The notes: generated by a model not told the origin, from the sequence alone. Positions 11,400-24,700 are shown, counted from the first letter of the stretch. The stretch is 64,000 nucleotides of DNA from Aquatica leii (GCA_035610365.1 CM069432.1:71924520-71988519); one strand, 5' to 3'. Program-made: numbers and translations.

Positions 11400-12258
11400 A
11401 AAACGCTTGAACCAAAAATCGGTTGTTGTTTTAGGGCCCATTTCTGGATGGTCAAGGTATCCTACGTGTAGAAGATCTATCCAATTCCGAATATACCTTA
11501 CGTATGTGTTTTTGTTTGATTTGCCACTAAAGCTGCACACTTGCCTTTGTATCTGGTTTGACCGTAAATAGTTTTATAATGTTGCTTAGAAGATTTATTG
11601 CTCGTCGTGGCAAAACAGTCGACCTTTATTCCGAACGCCAAAACTTTCATCGGTGCAAAAAATGAATTGCATAGGTTACTTAAATCAATGAATGATTAAT
11701 TAATTCATAATGAGTTCAAAAATAAACTAGAAAATTAAACATCACTTAAAGTGTATTGTCGGTAATGCCTTATTTACCTTTAAAAAACTGTGCACATTGT
11801 TAACTACGATAGAAGCAGTGTTAAACTCTACACCGCTTTGTCCTCAGGCAACTGATCCAAACGATCTTACTACTCTTACACTTGCTCACTTTAGGGTGGA
11901 AAGACCGTTAACTGAAGCTGCCAAATATAAAAACAATACCAAATAATCGGTTAATTCGTTACGAGCTTGTGCAAAAACTTGATCAGAATTTTTGACAGCA
12001 ACAATGATCGTTCAAATACTTGTCTGAGCTACAATGCCGTTCACAATGAAAACACAATGTAACAAATTTAGAAAAAGACGATGTCGTGATTATAAAAAAT
12101 GAAAATCTTTTTCAGTATTAATGGCGCATTACTAGAATTCATACATTGCATCCAGGTGGTGATTGCATTGCTCGCGTAGTAACTTTGAAAACCGCCACTG
12201 GTGTTGTAAACAGAGCTATTACCAGAATTTGCCCACTGCCCAAGGATCTAGCTCAGTG
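11400..12258 (+). pseudogene. BEL/Pao integrase pseudogene (zinc-binding, core, DUF5641)
   Basis: This continues the same element. A GILRVEDLSNSEY remnant of the zinc-binding region lies at about 11455, then a core with MLLRRFIARRGKTVDLYS (about 11580-11630). The C-terminal integrase part (11750-11910) includes FKKLCTLLTTIEAVLNS and LTLAHFRVERPLTEAA. The DUF5641 tail (about 12075-12255) includes IARVVTLKTATGVVNRAITR. Multiple stops and frame changes interrupt it. In family members this enzyme inserts the cDNA into the host genome. Here the core aspartate/glutamate arrangement cannot be read in one frame. With the gag piece it forms one internally deleted element of about 1.7 kb. Confidence 0.87.
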
Positions 12259-12259
12259 A

Positions 12260-14848
12260 AATGTCTGTTTTGTTTATTATTAATACAATACCTTTTTTTT
12301 TAAATGTTGTTTACCTTTTCATGTATTTGTATTTATATGTTAATGAAATTGTATTTCAATTTTGAGGAGTATGTTAATACTTCACATTTATGCGTGAAGA
12401 AGTGGGCACATTACACCCATTGTTTAAACCATTTTGGTCAATTGGCAATTCTAAGCTTAAGAGTTAACATTAAAAGTAACGAATTTATATTTTACCTGCG
12501 TAACTTAGCTTTCGTTATTTATCAACCCGAACCTGCTAAATTAAACATAAATTAACTTGCATCTTTACATACATTTGTGGGTTCATAGCCGGAAAAAAAG
12601 AAACTTCAAAAATTAAATATAGGGATTAAAAGTAATATTAATTTAAAGGCGAGAGTTGGTTAAAAGAACAGACGAACACCTACACTACCTTAACACATAT
12701 TAATGTATATCACATTCTTACAAGATTATAGACTTGTTTGACTTATGCGTCATCAAAAGAATCTCTTCAAACCGTTTCAAAACTGACTCTATATGGGATT
12801 TGTCCCTCGACTACACACTAGTACTTATTAGTTATCACATATAGTACAAAAATATTAATAATTTAAAAACCAGCAACAATATACTCTTGAGCCATTAACT
12901 TTGATAAAATACAATTAATAAAATACGAATTGAACACTTCAATCATATTACATAAGCAACGACTATTACTAAACAAAAATTAAAATAAAAGCAAAGCTTA
13001 AGAAGAAAATTAAGGAATGTCAGAAACAATACCCTACTCAATCAAGCTATTAAAAAATTTCTTGTTTGTTATTAAAAATTAACAAGTGCAGTAATACTGA
13101 ACAAACTTATCTACTGCAAAGAGCACTAGTTATTCTTTATGAAAAACTACCCAACAGCTGAAAAGTATTAAAATTTTCAATTTCCACTTATTAGAAAACA
13201 CAACAAAACTTGGACAAAAACAAATGAAGAAAAGGCTAACACTTTTTCCGATCATTTGATCTTAATATTTCAATCATATGACTGAAAAAATAATTATACA
13301 ACCTAATTAACCTAATTAAACCAATATTTAAAAAAAGTTACATAATAAATGCAACTCTGATAACAAAGGTTTCCAGATCAATAGAACGCAGCGCAAATTG
13401 TGATGGAATACTATGAAATTTCAAACGTTGGTAAACGTAAACGTTATGGATATTAGAAAGTAGTTTAAAATTATTGTAAAACCAACTGGGTGGTTCGTAG
13501 CTGCTATACTTTGTTAATCAATTGCATTTTTGGCGGAAACGGTAAAAACGACAATTTTAAACATTCAAACACGCCAAAAATTTAAAAACAATTATTAAAA
13601 AGAGGATATTAAAACTTAACTTCTTAGAAAAAATATTTAAAAATGACATCTATTCTAACCACATTAACTAACTCTTATCACAACACTAGTGGGTTTATTG
13701 TGTTTCGCTCCAGTAAAGACGTTTTTTAACATACGTTATTTAGATTACTATAAAACTATTTCAAACTTTGCAATAAAATAACAACATTTACACACGGCAT
13801 GTATATATTTAAATTTAAAGATATTTTCAACCAAAAAATAAGTAGAAATGTTCCTTACGAAGAAAGAAGTTTAGATATATCTACAAACAAAAGTTTTCGA
13901 AAGGTTTTTAAATTTATTTTCTTTTCAAATAGAATATTTGGGTATGTCAATAAAAGTTATATCAAAATATATAGAATATAGATTTTGTTTTGTTATATAA
14001 AAATATTTAATAAACGCGTTTGGTTGAAAAATACTTTTTTTTAAATTAATTTTTAGTAAAAAGGATTTAATTAATTTAATTAAATTCATTTAGAAGATAT
14101 AAAGACTTATAAAATGAACGTTACAGAAACAATAGAAGGTATATTTAAGATATGTGTTTATTTCGTGATAAAACCATATCTTGGATCGTACACAAAGGGT
14201 AGAAACCATTTCAAAACAATTGAGTTGATTAATATTTTTTCAGAGAACAAAAGTAAATAAACATTTTAAAACCGTTTCATAAAACGTTCATTATGACATT
14301 TCTTAAATTTATTACGTTTCTTAAGATTCTCGTGAATGAAAACTGTAATTTTAAAATATTAGCTTACAGCAGTGATTTAAATAACTTTTTGTAGCTTTGT
14401 TTTGTAACAGCAACTAATATAATTTAATTAAAAGTAAATGCAAGAACAGTTAGAAAGATTGGTTTTTAAAACTTTTTGTACTTTCTAGGATACATTTTTA
14501 TCAAGTTAATTATGTAAAAAGCAAAAGCATGCTTTCCAGTAAAACATTAAACATTGTAATAGAATTTTATTTTAATCCGTATACTGTGCATTAAAGTTGC
14601 AAATTTTAGAATATGATGAAGTAATTGGATTGTATTTATGGTATTATAATTTATGTGAAAATATTAAGTGTGAATTAAAATTTGACACAAGTACTTACAT
14701 TATATAATTAGTGAATACAAATATGTTATACTACCTACTCAGTTTTTTAGTTATCATGGATCTAGTAAATTTGCGAAAAAAAAATAGTTTGCTATTGACA
14801 AGCACACTATTTTACTACACATATTAATTTTTTTAATTATTATACACA
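12260..14848. other. AT-rich spacer, nothing recognised
   Basis: A short open frame at 12304-12555 directly follows the BEL integrase. It may be 3' untranslated or LTR sequence, but it is not recognisable. The rest is AT-rich with chance frames only. Confidence 0.5.
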
Positions 14849-14850
14849 TA

Positions 14851-14992
14851 TCCCAAGCAACACATTGGTATAAAAAACGTCTAAATGTCCGGCTAATAGA
14901 CGTTTATTAGACATTAAAACGTTTTTAAACGCGTTATTAACGTTTATTAGACGGACATTTAGACGTTTTCTGTACCCATGTGTTGTTTGGGA
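14851..14992. mobile_element. 142-bp foldback element (MITE-like)
   Basis: The two arms are near-perfect inverted copies: TCCCAAGCAACACATTGGTA at the left against TACCCATGTGTTGTTTGGGA at the right. A second inverted pair, AACGTCTAAATGTCCG and CGGACATTTAGACGTT, lies inside. The middle repeats CGTTTATTAGAC. The whole unit could fold into one long hairpin. It encodes nothing. A target duplication could not be fixed with certainty. Confidence 0.85.
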
Positions 14993-16276
14993 TGTTACAA
15001 AAAAGAGTTCTATTTGGGAATATTTAAATTTACGGTGTTATTTTGTGATTTGTTTAAATCATTTTAATTACTTTGTTAGTTCTTGTTTGGCTTTTAAAGA
15101 ATGAGGACGTGCGAGTCTGCTTTAGAGTTAACCAAATATAAATCTAACTAAATTTATTCATTATTAAATAGAATATTAAATGAGTCAAGATTGAAATAAT
15201 TAACAAAAAGCGGAATCTTCTAAATTTCTTTGTTCAAAGGCGAACTATACATACTATTATTGTTTTTAATCATTATAAACAGCATGCAAATGAAAAATTT
15301 TAAAAATCAACAATTATAAACTAATTTGGCTTTTTCATCGCCGCTATTATTAACATAACAATACTACATACCGTTATAAACTAACAGTCAATACCAAACC
15401 AGCAACAGTTTAATCTGTAAATGCCTATTTTTTATCCAGGAACCACTTTTTTTTTATCACAAAATCATAGGACGAATATTCAAGCTAATTTACACAATAA
15501 TGAGAAGAGCGATTCAGTCTTTGAAATGATGACCTGTTTCTTAATGAATAAAGAACGGGATAAAAATATATCTCAAAAATTCAAAGTAAGTAATAAAAAA
15601 ATACGTCTCAATACAACAGCTAACAAAATGTTTAAGCAACACCTGTGGTATTTACAAATAATTTGATTAACAAAGCTTTTTAGATAATATTGTCTTTGTA
15701 TCTCAATATCTCGGAAACAAATTAATTTTGGACATATGTTTATATAAACTCCATAAGGCGGTTATTATTAGAAATCTCCACTATTTAATGCTTATCGAAG
15801 AATTTAAAAAAGATATTGTACATATATAAATAATATAAAATAATATTATATAAAACGTCGTTTGTAATATAAATATAGAACATCAAATTAGCGTTTTACG
15901 TAGACTTATAACTATAAATAATATGTATAATTACAGGTTAAAATTTAAAAGATATTTGCGAATAACTGTTAAACCGCCACATAAAAAAGGAATATTTAAC
16001 AATGTACTCTGTGCCAGTTATATAGTCATTCAGAATCTTACTGCAATCGATCATACAGTGTTAAATATGGAGGTGATGTGAAAAAGATAATTTTTCAAAT
16101 TATAGAAATTGCAAAATGCACTTTTAAAGTTAAAAAAGAGTAAAAAATCAAGAGAATTAATCAAAAAAATCAGAGTTAAAAAATCTAAATGCCAAATCAG
16201 GAAGAAACAACCAACAAAATTTTGATCAACTTTAATTTACACATATCTAAACGCCAAACCAATCAATACAATAACA
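14993..16276. other. AT-rich spacer with one unrecognised frame
   Basis: An open frame at 15421-15666 (+) encodes a basic, Asn/Lys-rich peptide with no recognised motif and is probably chance. Nothing else is recognised. Confidence 0.5.
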
Positions 16277-17896
16277 TGTAACCTGCGTTGGAATTTTTTT
16301 TGTAAAAGACCCCGTATTCAGATTTATTGGTCTGAATTTTCTTTTATTTTAGCGATTGTTTAGTTCGGTGTAAGCATCGAAAACGTTTTACTCGTTATTT
16401 TATTACGTTTGATTTAAGTTTATTTGTATCTAATAGTTATTTCACAATTATTACTGGTATTTTTTTTTTAACGCATAAAGTTCCGTGGTTTTGATTTTGA
16501 TTTAGTGTTTTTACTTCTGGTTATCTCATTAGAATAACAACTCTATCTAATTTACGATTTCCTTTTTGGAATGTAATTTGATCAATTTTTCTTGGTATCT
16601 ATACTTTTGTTTATGTTGAGTTCTTTTACGAGCGCGATTTGGACCACCTGATAATTTAACGGAGTAAGCATTTTTCGTGGGAAGATTTTCTTTCATTCGT
16701 GTGGGTACATGTCATGACGCACGTGGCAATTATAGTTTTCATCTTTGTTAATTTACTTTGTTTAGTGTTCCATCTTTTACAAAAATTTTACGGCGCAAGT
16801 TTATTGAATTAAGTGGGATTACGAGGTGTTATAAGGAGTAAAATTTTGATTTTGAGAGATCTTTTTTGTCGCAATTAAGAATACCGGGTACCGTAATGTA
16901 GTCAATTGTTCGGGGTGTTTTACCCTACCGTTATGCAATACCGCGGAAGTTAAATAAATGGTGCCGTGAAAATTGAGTGGTGTGATGGGAAATATTGGTT
17001 TTCCAAATTCGTAATTTTACGGTTTAATGAACTTCATGGTATCCATAATAAAACTCACGTTCGAGTTGGATTTATTTTCGATGTGTTATATTAAGAATCC
17101 AGTCTTCGCTTTTGTGCGGATTTCAATTAAGTAATAAAATAAATCTTCCGCCGTCATTCCATTGTTTGGGGGTCCCACCGAACCTTCAATCGACTACAGA
17201 ACACCTAGACCGTCCCGGGGTCGATCTAAACTCGAGAGCTTCTGGAACCGCTGTGCCCAGTAGTTTACCTGGAGTATACAATTGAGTCAAGGTATTTATT
17301 AAATTTGATATTATCGTGAAGTGAACCGCGATCGATATGATTTAAAAGCTTTGAATTTGAGCCGACTTAATTACGGCCACTTTTTTTTACTTATTTCAAG
17401 AAACACTTGAAGGTGTTAAGTTTGCGTGAATTTCGCTTTAGTTAATTAATTTTGTTTTGTGTATGTAAAACTTATTCATGCATGAAAGATAATGTAACGA
17501 AATGTAACATATAATTGGTTTTAACGTTGAGTTCGAAGCAAAGTTTCGGACGTTTATTTTATTTCTTTTGATGTTTGTGTTTATTTTTTTGTGTGTTAAA
17601 TTTACGGATTAAGTATGCGGACAAGGCCTTGAATTTTATTTTTATTGTGTTTTATTGAAAAACAAGTTAACGCTTTATTATTTTTTTAAATATTAATTTT
17701 TATATTCAGTTTGTGAATTTGTTTTGTCTTGTTTATTATTACTTCATTTATTATTTTTATTCAAGTTTGTTTGATATTCATTTTGTTATTTTATTTATTC
17801 AATAAATGTTAAATTGTTAAACTGTAAAGAGCTTTTATTGATTCAGCCGCCGCGTACGTAAATTTTTAAGTACATTTTAGAGTTTAGCAAGTTACA
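16277..17896 (+). mobile_element. LTR-like block with TGTAAC/GTTACA ends
   Basis: A 1620-bp block with composition different from its flanks (long T-rich runs with GC-rich patches at 17.15-17.25 kb) starts TGTAACCTGCGTTGGAATTT and ends GTTACA. The start resembles that of the 2791-4385 insertion (TGTAACC...TGCGTTG.AATTTTT). An AATAAATG near 17800 could serve as a polyadenylation signal. A primer-site-like TGGCGCCC lies 88 bp past the end, as if this were a 5' LTR with leader. The flanks show no target duplication (AACA versus ACTC), which fits a 5' LTR better than a solo LTR. No second copy of this block is in the window. This is inference. Confidence 0.45.
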
Positions 17897-17933
17897 ACTC
17901 GAGGTAAGTCCAGGGGTTGTAACCAACCAGATG

Positions 17934-17963
17934 AGCTTCTGGGTTATCAGGGGTCCAGAAGCT
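17934..17963 (+). other. Perfect 9-bp hairpin
   Basis: AGCTTCTGG and CCAGAAGCT flank a 12-base loop. It lies between the LTR-like block and the primer-site-like motif, in a position where retroelement leaders often carry structured RNA. Confidence 0.8.
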
Positions 17964-17983
17964 ATAAGCATCGTGTCCTTGAT

Positions 17984-17997
17984 TGGCGCCCTAACCG
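17984..17997 (+). promoter_or_regulatory. Retroelement primer-binding-site-like motif
   Basis: TGGCGCCCTAACCG resembles the TGGCGCCC start common to primer binding sites of many retroelements. Its 88-bp distance from the GTTACA end is larger than usual, so either the LTR ends later than I place it or this is a coincidence. Confidence 0.35.
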
Positions 17998-18599
17998 ATT
18001 TTGAGTTTTTACTCTTTTATTTCGATTTTATTGTCAATCTCGTTTCCAAGTTATCACGGAATTTTAAAATATAACCCACCCCGTCTCCACTGAGCAGCGG
18101 CACAACATCGTTTATGTTACCTCATTTCAGGTAGTGACATTGTTCTAACTTTTGCATGTAACAAACAAACAAAAACGTAATATCAAACTCCTAACGCTGA
18201 ACAAGGGTTAAATACAGTAACACAAAGCAACGATTTTAACGGCCAACTAAACTATTTTTTTATTTAATTCAAAACCAATGTTTGATCAGTTAATAAACCG
18301 GTATGATACTAAACTCCTTTTACAGACCGATTAATATTTAAAAACCATCTTACATAACTTGTCATATCATTCATTCGGATGAACACATACAAAGGCAGCA
18401 ATACTAATACGTTCTGAAATGTCACATAGCAAAGAACTCGCAATTTTGTCAATATAAACATATATAACAGGAATACAAGATTGCTTAAAACTGCACTCCA
18501 AGATTTAAAAAAATTTACCTTTGGAACACACATTACGTCTCCGTCGAGAGAAGACCACAACTACGAAGAAACTTAAAAGACCTAATTAATTTAGTTATT

Positions 18600-18725
18600 T
18601 AAGTTTCGTGCAACGATATGTGCACTTCTTCATGTCACTGTAATATATTTGTAAGTGTAAGCCAACATGGGATAATTTAACATAACAATTAATTATAGGT
18701 ACAAAAAACGCAAAAACTTTCAAAA
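18600..18725 (-). repeat. Tail of a second PLE-like family, hammerhead-like core (copy 2)
   Basis: This aligns with 9,890-10,035. The minus strand reads ATGAAGA (18627-18633), then GTGCA ... TGCAC (a perfect 5-bp stem), then GAAAC (18603-18607). No coding remnant is adjacent. Confidence 0.55.
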
Positions 18726-19042
18726 AAAAAAACTGGCGTGGTCACCACACGACTTTCCTACAAGGAATGATGATATAATGCCTACATATTTTTTTAAGTT
18801 TATGTTGTCTACTTTAAAGTGATATGTACACGTTTGTAATGACTGCTAATACATAAACTTATTGGAATGTCTTCAAACTTCATTTTTAAAAAACATTTTT
18901 ATTATAAGTATTTATAAGTAATACGTATCCTCCTTAATTATTATGCTTTTAATTGTTTTTTTGTGTTGCCAACATCGCAAACGTCAATATTCGTTCGTTA
19001 GTGTAGTTACGTAATGAACGAAAAAAGCTCTAGGGTGGCAAA

Positions 19043-19498
19043 ATGAAAACTAGGAATCCACATAAAATTAAGTGTTCAAAGTCAATTAATATATTAGAAC
19101 GAGTATGCGACAGGTGGAAAAATCATTTTAAAAATCTTGAAATTCAGTTAAAATTGAAGAAAAGCGATGTTAAAGGTAATGTCAAATCTGACACATTTAG
19201 TAATAAATGTAATACCAACATTATATTTCTGTTGCTTTTTTTTAATTTTTTAAAAAAAGAATGTAATTTTATGAAAGGCAACACAAAAAATAATGTACAT
19301 TACTCTCGTCGAAAGAATCATAGCATAACTCACTCACATGCAACGCTCGGCCGTGCGGCCTCGCGTCGCATTAACGTTCGTTATGCTAGTTCTTACTTTC
19401 GACTCTTGTTACGTAAACTACTATTTCGGTACTTAAAAAATCATAACTATGTGCGGAAAAAATTCAACGTCGTACATAGGTTTTTAACTTTACTATAA
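19043..19498 (+). CDS. Unrecognised 151-codon open frame
   Basis: One of the longest uninterrupted frames not explained by a transposon. The peptide is strongly basic, with KIKCSKSINILERVCDRWKN near the N-terminus and an Arg-rich C-terminal third (LGRAASRRINVRYASSYFRL). Between them is a hydrophobic, Phe/Leu-rich run. No domain is recognised. The DNA at 19335-19400 is GC-richer than its surroundings. A chance frame is the likelier explanation, but the length in AT-rich DNA earns a mention. Confidence 0.2.
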   Translation: MKTRNPHKIKCSKSINILERVCDRWKNHFKNLEIQLKLKKSDVKGNVKSDTFSNKCNTNIIFLLLFFNFLKKECNFMKGNTKNNVHYSRRKNHSITHSHATLGRAASRRINVRYASSYFRLLLRKLLFRYLKNHNYVRKKFNVVHRFLTLL

Positions 19499-20589
19499 TT
19501 TTGTTTAAAAAAATGTCAAGCCATATTTATTTTGCATAAAAAAAGTATTTGCTTATTAAAATTTCAAACATTAAAAAACGTACGAATTTGATACTTCAAC
19601 AAGCAATTTACAATCAATCGGCCGTGGTGTTGTGTATCCAATGGTCTTCCTAAGCTCTCCCATTACGCTGCATTACATTATATCTTGTCAAATTATGAAG
19701 ATTAAGTTGCGATGTTTCTATCACTATTTATTCAAACTATGATCTTTTCAACAATTTTATAAAATTTAATACACACACAGGGTGTTCATAATAGAATGCC
19801 AAAGTTTACATGCGTAAAATTCAATTTTTTTAACGGTACGGCTTATACATAATTATATAGATGATTAAAAACTTAATACAATTCTGCATCAATTGATATA
19901 ATGGTTCTCTATACCCATCTTTACCCGTTAATGAGTTATAAAGATTTGTTTGATATTAATACAAATTTCAATGAAAAATCCTTTTAGTGGCCTGATAGAA
20001 ATCTAAACATTTAACTTTATAACAAGAGTGTGTTTTACGTGTGAACTAAGCGACAAACAATAAATCGTTTCTAATCCATAAAAGAACACATTAGTAAATT
20101 AGTTTTAATGTAAACATTATTCTAAAAATTAAGTCAATAATAAAGATAGTTTATATTACTATGATAAATGTTATTATATCAGTATTATATAATGTATTTC
20201 TTAATTAGTAAATTACTTAAACGTAACGTAATTTATATACTTTTTTATTGTTAAGTATTGCATAATTGTTGAAGTATATGTTACTATATACAAAAAAAGT
20301 AATGCGTTTGTCTCTTCCGTTTATATCGGGTCTATATAACATTTTACCGAAACAAACATATTTTAATAGTAATTTTCATTTTTTAGGTTATGCAACCATA
20401 CTTGAAAGCTCGAAAGACTTTTAGTAACATAATACCTTAACTAATGGTTATTTACAGATACTAATAAAAATATAAAATATTCTAAAAAAAAAGAAACAAA
20501 AGGAATATTTTAGTAAACACAAGGTTTATCAAATATTTAGTAGTAAGAGTATAAATATATAATCTGCTATAATGCTCACTTTTAATTAA

Positions 20590-23500
20590 AATGATGCATA
20601 TTTGTCTGACTGCGCGTTTTAGCTCACCAGATTTGCAATTCACTGTCACTAATCGTGTGATTCCATCAGCACCACTGTGTAGTTGGATGATACGGCCCAA
20701 AAGCTAATGTGACGGAGGTTTTTAATCTTCTTTCAAAAATAACACCATGCCAGATTTAGTTGTTTAAAGACCAGCTTTCCATTTAGTTTTCGCTTGAAAT
20801 TGATGAATGTATTCGGTAGACCATTTGCTCCAAAAATGTAAATGTAGTTGCTGTAACAGCTGCTATCAATTTACTCTACTTCTAGAAAACTCTTCAATGT
20901 TTGTATCCAGTACTGACATAAACGTATGGCCAATGAGAAAGTGTGCAGGAGTGAGTGCTCAATGGGGTTAATGGACGAGAATTTATAAGGGATTCGATTT
21001 GTATTAACACTGTACTAAGGTCTTCATAAGTGAGAGATGTATTTTTTAAGATTCGTTTAAAGTGATACTTTACTCTTTTCTCCTGATATTGGCCAGAAAG
21101 ATTCTCTAATGCTGGACAATAGAAAAGTTGAACCAGCATGAAATAAACTTTTTTGTCAAATGATGAGTCTTGTATCAAACGATTGGGTGTTTTTTATCGT
21201 AATTAAATTTGGATAATTCTAGCCTTCCACCTACTCTTGTTATTATTTTTGTGTATAAAAATTGGGTTAGACTCAAAATCTTGCTTTTCTTCTCCACGGA
21301 ACTTCCTGATTTTAAAGTATTAAATTCTTTTTCAAACGCTTCTTTCTGAACTAACTTGACTAATGTTGTTAATGCATTGTTTAGTTCTGTTGTTGTCAGC
21401 TGGCCGTTCGTTTTAGGTTTAGCATTACTGCAATTATCTTTAAAGAGCAAATAGTAAGCAACAATTCGCTTTAATTTTGATTAAACTGAATAATTTTGAA
21501 TAGGAAATTCAAATGAGTTATTCAAAACCGGATGGTTTTACTTAATCGGAATTCCGATAATTTTTCTGGTGGTAGATTTAAGGTGTTGAGTGAATATTCC
21601 TTTTGTTGTATATATATTCCAATTTGGGCCGTGCCACCATAGTTTATTGTGCATTAATTTCTCCGGTGTTACCCCACGAGATATACAATCAGCGGAATTG
21701 TCTTTTGATGCAACATGTTGCCAATCCTTTGCATTACTAAGTTGTTGAATTTTTGTAACTCTATTAGTTACAAACGTTTTTCAGTTCTTGGAATCAGCCT
21801 TTAACTAGGATAGTGTGATTTGTGAATCGCACCAATAATATTCTCTCTCAAGTTCCAACTTTAATATTTTTTTAAATTTTGCCAGCAATTGTATACACAA
21901 AATCGTTGCGCATAATTTGAGTCGTGGTAAGCTAATATCTTTTAGTGCAGCTACGCGAGACTTTGCGGCTAACAATGACACCAGTACTTTATTTTGTTCA
22001 TTTACAATTTTTAAACAAATGCATGCACGTTATGCTTTTTCTGATGCATCTGAGAACGCGGGCATCTCTATAAGTTTGTAATTATTAATATCATTTTGTT
22101 AAACAATGAATTTATTAACGAGGAATAGTTTATCTTTGAATTGATTCCAGTGTATACATAAATCCAAAGCCAATGATTCATCCCATGTTAATTTAAGTTG
22201 CCATAGTGTTTAATTTAATTTTGTTTTTACTACAATAACAGCCAACAATCCTCTAGCGTTGTAAGGTTAAACGAATAGGTTAAGTGATTCTTGTTTGGGT
22301 TCCATGACACGCCAAATATTTTACAGTGTTTTTTGGCAATTTTTAATGACTCTGTTTCACCTCCTTCTGATAACAACTTAACATTACTTTTAAATTTACG
22401 TAGAAAAAAACCTGATTGTTGTAATATAATTTGTATATTTTTCTCTATCTGCATTAATGACTCTATGCTTTCAGCTACAGTGATCATATCGTCTACATAG
22501 AAATCTTCCTTTATAATTCTAGATTCCAATGGGTATTTATCCTTATTGTCAGTCGCGGTTTGAATTAAGCACCTAATTGCCAATACCGTATGTTACGGTA
22601 TTATCTTGAAATTCTTGGCGCCAAAAAATTTTATTTTATTATTTTATTTTCGGTGATTTGGATGTACCCAAATTTAACGATACATTTTTGTAATGTCTCC
22701 GGTCAATACGTAGGTATGTACTCTAAATCGTATCATAATTGAAAACAATTATTTTTGTAATTGTGACCCCGCAAGTTGTGTTTCGTTTGATAACAACCCA
22801 TTTTCTGGTTTACATGACCCATCAAAAACTACGCAAAGTCTCGTTGTCAAGTACTCTTTAATAACGCAATAATGTGGATTATAAAAATCCGGTTCGTCGC
22901 AATTTTCGATGTTTGACATATGGCCTAACTTAATGTATTCGTTCATAAATTGAACATATTGTTGTTTCACATCTGTATTGTTTTGAAATCGCTTTTCCAA
23001 TGCATAAAATTGTGATTTGGCTATCTCTTTTGAACCTCTTATTTAGTTTAGGTTTAAAATAAAAGGAATTTGAACAATAAATCTGTCATTACAATTGCGT
23101 AACGTATTTTCATTAAAATGTCTTTTACAGTAGCATTCGCTATCGGATAATAAAGGTTCTGTACATTCATATTCATCTATCCGCCAAAAGTTATTATTTA
23201 TTTCATTAAGTGAGACAAAGGATAACAACTGGAACCAATTTCTAAAATATTTTTCATGCATTAAATTTCCAGCCACAATCCACCTTAGTTGGGTATTTTT
23301 AAAAGTTAGACGTTGTTGTTGTACTTTGCCAACAATAATTAAAAACCAAAAAATTCCAGCGCTGATCAACTTCACTTGAACGTTGAAACGGTCATCTGCT
23401 ATATTAATATGTTACGGAACTTATATCATGTTTACATTAAATGAACGAGTTGGCAAGGAAGAAGCAATTTCTTCAACTAGCAAACATTGAAGTAAAGTTT

Positions 23501-23600
23501 TAAAGTTTGTGTTGCAAGATCAAATGTGAATATCTACGCGATGATTTATATTAAGTGGACCTTTACCTATTCCAAGTACGCTTAACTAAACATCATCAAA
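20590..23600 (-). pseudogene. BEL/Pao pol pseudogene (protease, RT, RNase H, integrase)
   Basis: Reading leftwards from 23600: a protease remnant (LGIGKGPLNINHRVDIHI, then LLVEEIASSLPTRSFNVN), and a linker frame (23043-23375) with LISAGIFWFL. The RT N-terminus (22749-23000) has HYCVIKEYLTTRLCVVFDGS. The RT C-terminus (22230-22583) carries FYVDDMI, the catalytic YVDD. An RNase H stretch with many stops follows (21500-22200), then the zinc-binding region (ITRVGGRLELSKFNYDKKH near 21200). Next are the integrase C-terminal part (RVKYHFKRILKNTSLTYEDL, 20894-21178) and DUF5641 (WSTEYIHQFQAKTKWKAGL, then LHSGADGITRLVTVNCKSGE) down to 20595. In intact relatives this polyprotein converts element RNA to DNA and integrates it. 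At least six frame breaks make it non-functional. Gag and LTRs were not found. Confidence 0.92.
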
Positions 23601-24439
23601 TTGTAAAATAGTACTATTAGTATATTCATATAAAACTTCTTTGTACGCGTGATACTTGCTTTATTACGTATTTTTTGTTTTGCTTTCCTTTTTGTCAATT
23701 TTAATTACAACAATTTTACCTGTATATTTAAACAAATACAAAGTAAAATTAAATTTTTACTTTGTAATTAGTTGATCAAGGTAAACAGCTTTTGTAAACA
23801 TTTTTTGTGTTTAACATTGTAAATGTGTTTTATCTATTAAATATTGAACTTGAAAAGAATATTTTTTGCTTACAACCAATTTTCTTTTGTGTTTTTTACT
23901 AAAAGCGACAAAACTAGGCTACTTTTATTTTAAGTTAAGCAGTGGGGTGAATCCTTTGAAGTTCTCAATTACATTATATAAGGTTGTTATACATCAAAGA
24001 TGTCAGTAATAATATTTATACAAGAAAATGAAGAGAAATAAATAAAAACATTTACAGACCTTACATTTATTAATTACGCATTAAATTAAAAACAAATTTT
24101 GTTCTTACTGGTTGATTTATTCGATTAGTATATAATTTCAAATTTATAATATTAGATCAAATGTTTTTTGAGTAGAGAATGATATAAATACATAACTCAA
24201 TGTACTGTAAACATAAACGAAGACTAATGTATATTCTATAACAACGAATTTATACACACCTAACTCATAAATGTAATGTAATTTCTCATTTGGTATAAAA
24301 ATTAAATGGTACAACGTATTTTTCTAAAAATTCATACCTAATTTTTTTGTGATATTGAGCTTTATTCCATTGTTTGCCGAGTATGTTATCCAGACCTATC
24401 TTACCGTTCTAGAAGGGTAACATTGAGTTATAATATAGG

Positions 24440-24700
24440 GGAAGTCGTGTTTTGTATTCTAAAACAGTACCACTACTGCCATATTGATAATACACTTAAT
24501 TTCATGCTAATATCAAATGTTATGTTTTTTAACGTTTATAGTAATTTTTTGTGCTTGTTTATGTTTTCGTAGTTTTCAATTATAGACATAATGGTTTCTT
24601 GCGTATTTTGTATTTGGATACGTATAAATAAGAAGATACAATCGGGAATTACATTGCATGGGTATGTAGTTGAAAATATAAGCAGGCCAGTATTAAAGAA
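24440..24700 (+). repeat. Dispersed repeat R2, uninterrupted copy
   Basis: From about 24444 (GTCGTGTTTTGTATTCTAAA) it aligns with 34,028-34,240. Its continuation around 24675 (GAAAATATAAGCAGGCCAGT) resembles 38,345-38,370 (CAATATAGACAGACCAGT). It therefore looks like the empty-site version of the locus that holds the Tc1/mariner insertion. Confidence 0.55.

Noticed and set aside
18309..18560. 83-codon minus-strand frame next to the LTR-like block
   Set aside because: No gag or pol similarity and composition of a chance frame.
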